DNA of 5,951 nucleotides from Candidatus Aerophobota bacterium (GTDB lineage Bacteria; Aerophobota; Aerophobia; Aerophobales; B3-G15), in contig JAGGZA010000123.1 of the NCBI GenBank assembly GCA_021162265.1, positions 1 to 5,951 of the forward strand. Reading direction: 5' to 3'. A program made the position numbers and the translations under genes. This document shows positions 4,958-5,951 of this stretch, in pieces (position 1 is the stretch's first letter; every line of letters begins with the position of its first letter). Under the pieces are notes generated by a model. It did not search any database and had not been told where the DNA came from. It worked only from the letters and a program-made list of their open reading frames with translations.

Positions 4958-5881
4958 TTAAACGGAAAACCCAATCTTACCTTCCCACTCTGTTACACTT
5001 TCACCACCTGAACCATCATCTGTGCTGGTAACGGTAAGTGTGAGGCTGACATTTTCAGCAAGAGGTGTGGAAAAAGAACCTTCAACCTTGGAGTAGGCTG
5101 TGCGGGCTGTCCCATCAGCACTATTTAAATCGGCATCTGCACCATAGTAGTAAAGGCTAAAGGAACTTCCACCGGCAAGAGTGTAGTCAATTCCTGCAAC
5201 ATATCCAGAACCTCCGGTACCACCTTCAGGTGAGTAACCACCGTATTGACCCGTAAAGCTCAAAGAATCAGCAGAATAAGTAACCTGTGCACCATAAGAG
5301 CTTGCTGTATCCCACAGAGGAGTCCCATCCTCCTTGGTTACCCCTTTCTGGTTAGAGTTAAAGGTGAAGCCAAGACCAAGAGGACCCATACTGAAGTCAA
5401 CTCCACCAGCAAAGTTGTAAATTACATCGCTGCCATCTTGCTGATTGTTGACAACAGCATAGAAGTCAAAACCTTCCATGGGAACACTCAGTTTCACCCC
5501 GGGGTTAGAGGGAATACCAAGAGTTATATCAGCAGCACACTCAACATCAAATATCCCGTTATCAATTCCTGTTGGGTCAAGAATCAGGTCAAAGGCACCA
5601 CCACTGTACTGAAGATAAGCATCACACTCACCTAACTCTCCTCCACCAATGTCAAACTCAGGAGATACAACAGCCTTCCAGTTGCCCGATGTTGCCGTAA
5701 CATTGTAATCAATCAAAACATCACCCGCGCCAAAAAGACCATTTGCTGCTCCAGCTTCACTTGAACCGGTAACCTTAAACTCAATGTTACCACTTGTTGA
5801 AATCTCTGTCCCTGCAAAAGCAACTGTTGCAAGACCCAGACTAAGACAGGCAATTAATACCCCAATTAAAACTTTCCTCAT
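4958..5881 (-). CDS. Secreted porin-like outer-membrane beta-barrel protein (unassigned family)
   Basis: A 307-residue protein with a classic signal peptide: MRK, a hydrophobic core (4-20), and AFA as the likely cleavage site after residue 23. The mature part (about 284 residues) alternates polar and hydrophobic or aromatic residues in short strands (for example GFTFNSN, GYVAGIDYTL, SFSLYYYG, VSLTLTVTS) linked by Gly/Ser/Asp-rich turns, as in porins. The last strand, TEWEGKIGFSV, is amphipathic, but ends in Val rather than the usual aromatic residue. The mature protein is very acidic: I count 37 Asp/Glu against 8 Lys/Arg. Cys86 and Cys115 could form a disulfide. The ATG at 5881-5879 has AAGGAGG 7 bases upstream, which suggests high expression. 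A general diffusion channel is the likeliest role; its proximity to a sugar ABC ATPase hints at solute uptake, but this is inference. I recognise no named family. Confidence 0.75.
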   Translation of the reverse strand: MRKVLIGVLIACLSLGLATVAFAGTEISTSGNIEFKVTGSSEAGAANGLFGAGDVLIDYNVTATSGNWKAVVSPEFDIGGGELGECDAYLQYSGGAFDLILDPTGIDNGIFDVECAADITLGIPSNPGVKLSVPMEGFDFYAVVNNQQDGSDVIYNFAGGVDFSMGPLGLGFTFNSNQKGVTKEDGTPLWDTASSYGAQVTYSADSLSFTGQYGGYSPEGGTGGSGYVAGIDYTLAGGSSFSLYYYGADADLNSADGTARTAYSKVEGSFSTPLAENVSLTLTVTSTDDGSGGESVTEWEGKIGFSV

Positions 5882-5904
5882 CCTTCCTCCTCCTTACTTT
5901 TATG

Positions 5905-5951
5905 TTATCTTCTTTCCTTTTCTGTTTTTCTTTTCAGCATCTTACCTTGCC
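5905..5951 (-). CDS. Possible C-terminal tail of an upstream gene (partial)
   Basis: On the minus strand one frame stays open from the window edge to a TAA at 5907-5905, encoding QGKMLKRKTEKERR after an incomplete first codon. The other two frames close with stops within this stretch. The highly charged end is plausible for a protein terminus, and the stop lies 23 bases before the porin-like ATG. With only about 14 codons visible, no function can be given, and it could be non-coding leader instead. Confidence 0.25.
   Translation of the reverse strand, partial: QGKMLKRKTEKERR

Noticed and set aside
5246..5635. Plus-strand open frame of 129 codons inside the porin-like gene
   Set aside because: It lies entirely antisense to a gene with a clear signal peptide and strong ribosome binding site. 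Its product shows no recognisable motif, so it is a shadow frame.
5896..5951. Promoter for the porin-like gene
   Set aside because: Only weak -10-like matches (TAACAT) are present, with no -35 at suitable spacing. The promoter is either upstream of the window or not of the sigma70 type.

Overview
This window appears to be ordinary chromosomal DNA from a Gram-negative-type (diderm), fairly AT-rich bacterium. The evidence for an outer membrane is a secreted, beta-rich, porin-like protein and the start of a Skp/OmpH-like periplasmic protein. Arginine is largely encoded by AGA/AGG, and the soluble proteins are rich in Glu and Lys, which would suit an AT-rich and possibly thermophilic lineage. I cannot name the phylum from sequence alone. 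Every convincing gene lies on the minus strand, so the description below runs from the high-coordinate end to the low end, in the direction of transcription.

Region 1 (5951 to about 4770). A possible tail of an upstream gene (5905-5951) is followed by a 307-residue secreted beta-barrel candidate (4958-5881) with a strong ribosome binding site. A 189-base intergenic stretch follows. It holds two long hairpins (4842-4876 and 4903-4932), a 15-base AT-rich dyad between them, and a plausible sigma70-type promoter for the next gene. Region 2 (4768-3668) is a complete MalK/UgpC-type sugar ABC transporter ATPase with no permease or binding-protein gene beside it in the window.

Region 3 (3582-1) is an RNA-metabolism and signalling cluster. 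It contains a Rae1/YacP-type NYN-domain ribonuclease, then phoH (KH-like plus P-loop ATPase), a 7TM-HD protein of the PgpH/YqfF c-di-AMP phosphodiesterase family that lacks the usual extracellular domain, ybeY (rRNA-processing metallo-RNase), and the first 47 codons of a Skp/OmpH-like exported protein. A near-consensus promoter (TTGACA, 16 bases, GATAAT) overlaps the stop codon of the NYN gene and should drive phoH onward. From phoH the genes are packed tightly: a 1-base TAATG overlap, a 56-base overlap, then a 17-base gap. This suggests one translationally coupled operon.

The phoH/7TM-HD/ybeY order is a widely conserved bacterial arrangement linking ribosome maturation and RNA turnover with cyclic dinucleotide signalling. 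The additions here are the upstream NYN nuclease and the downstream envelope-chaperone candidate. I see no tRNA, rRNA, CRISPR array, transposase or phage gene, and no clear evidence for a wholly new multi-gene system. The points most worth a second look are the shortened 7TM-HD protein, the altered YbeY metal-site motif, the palindrome cluster, and the unusually acidic porin-like protein.
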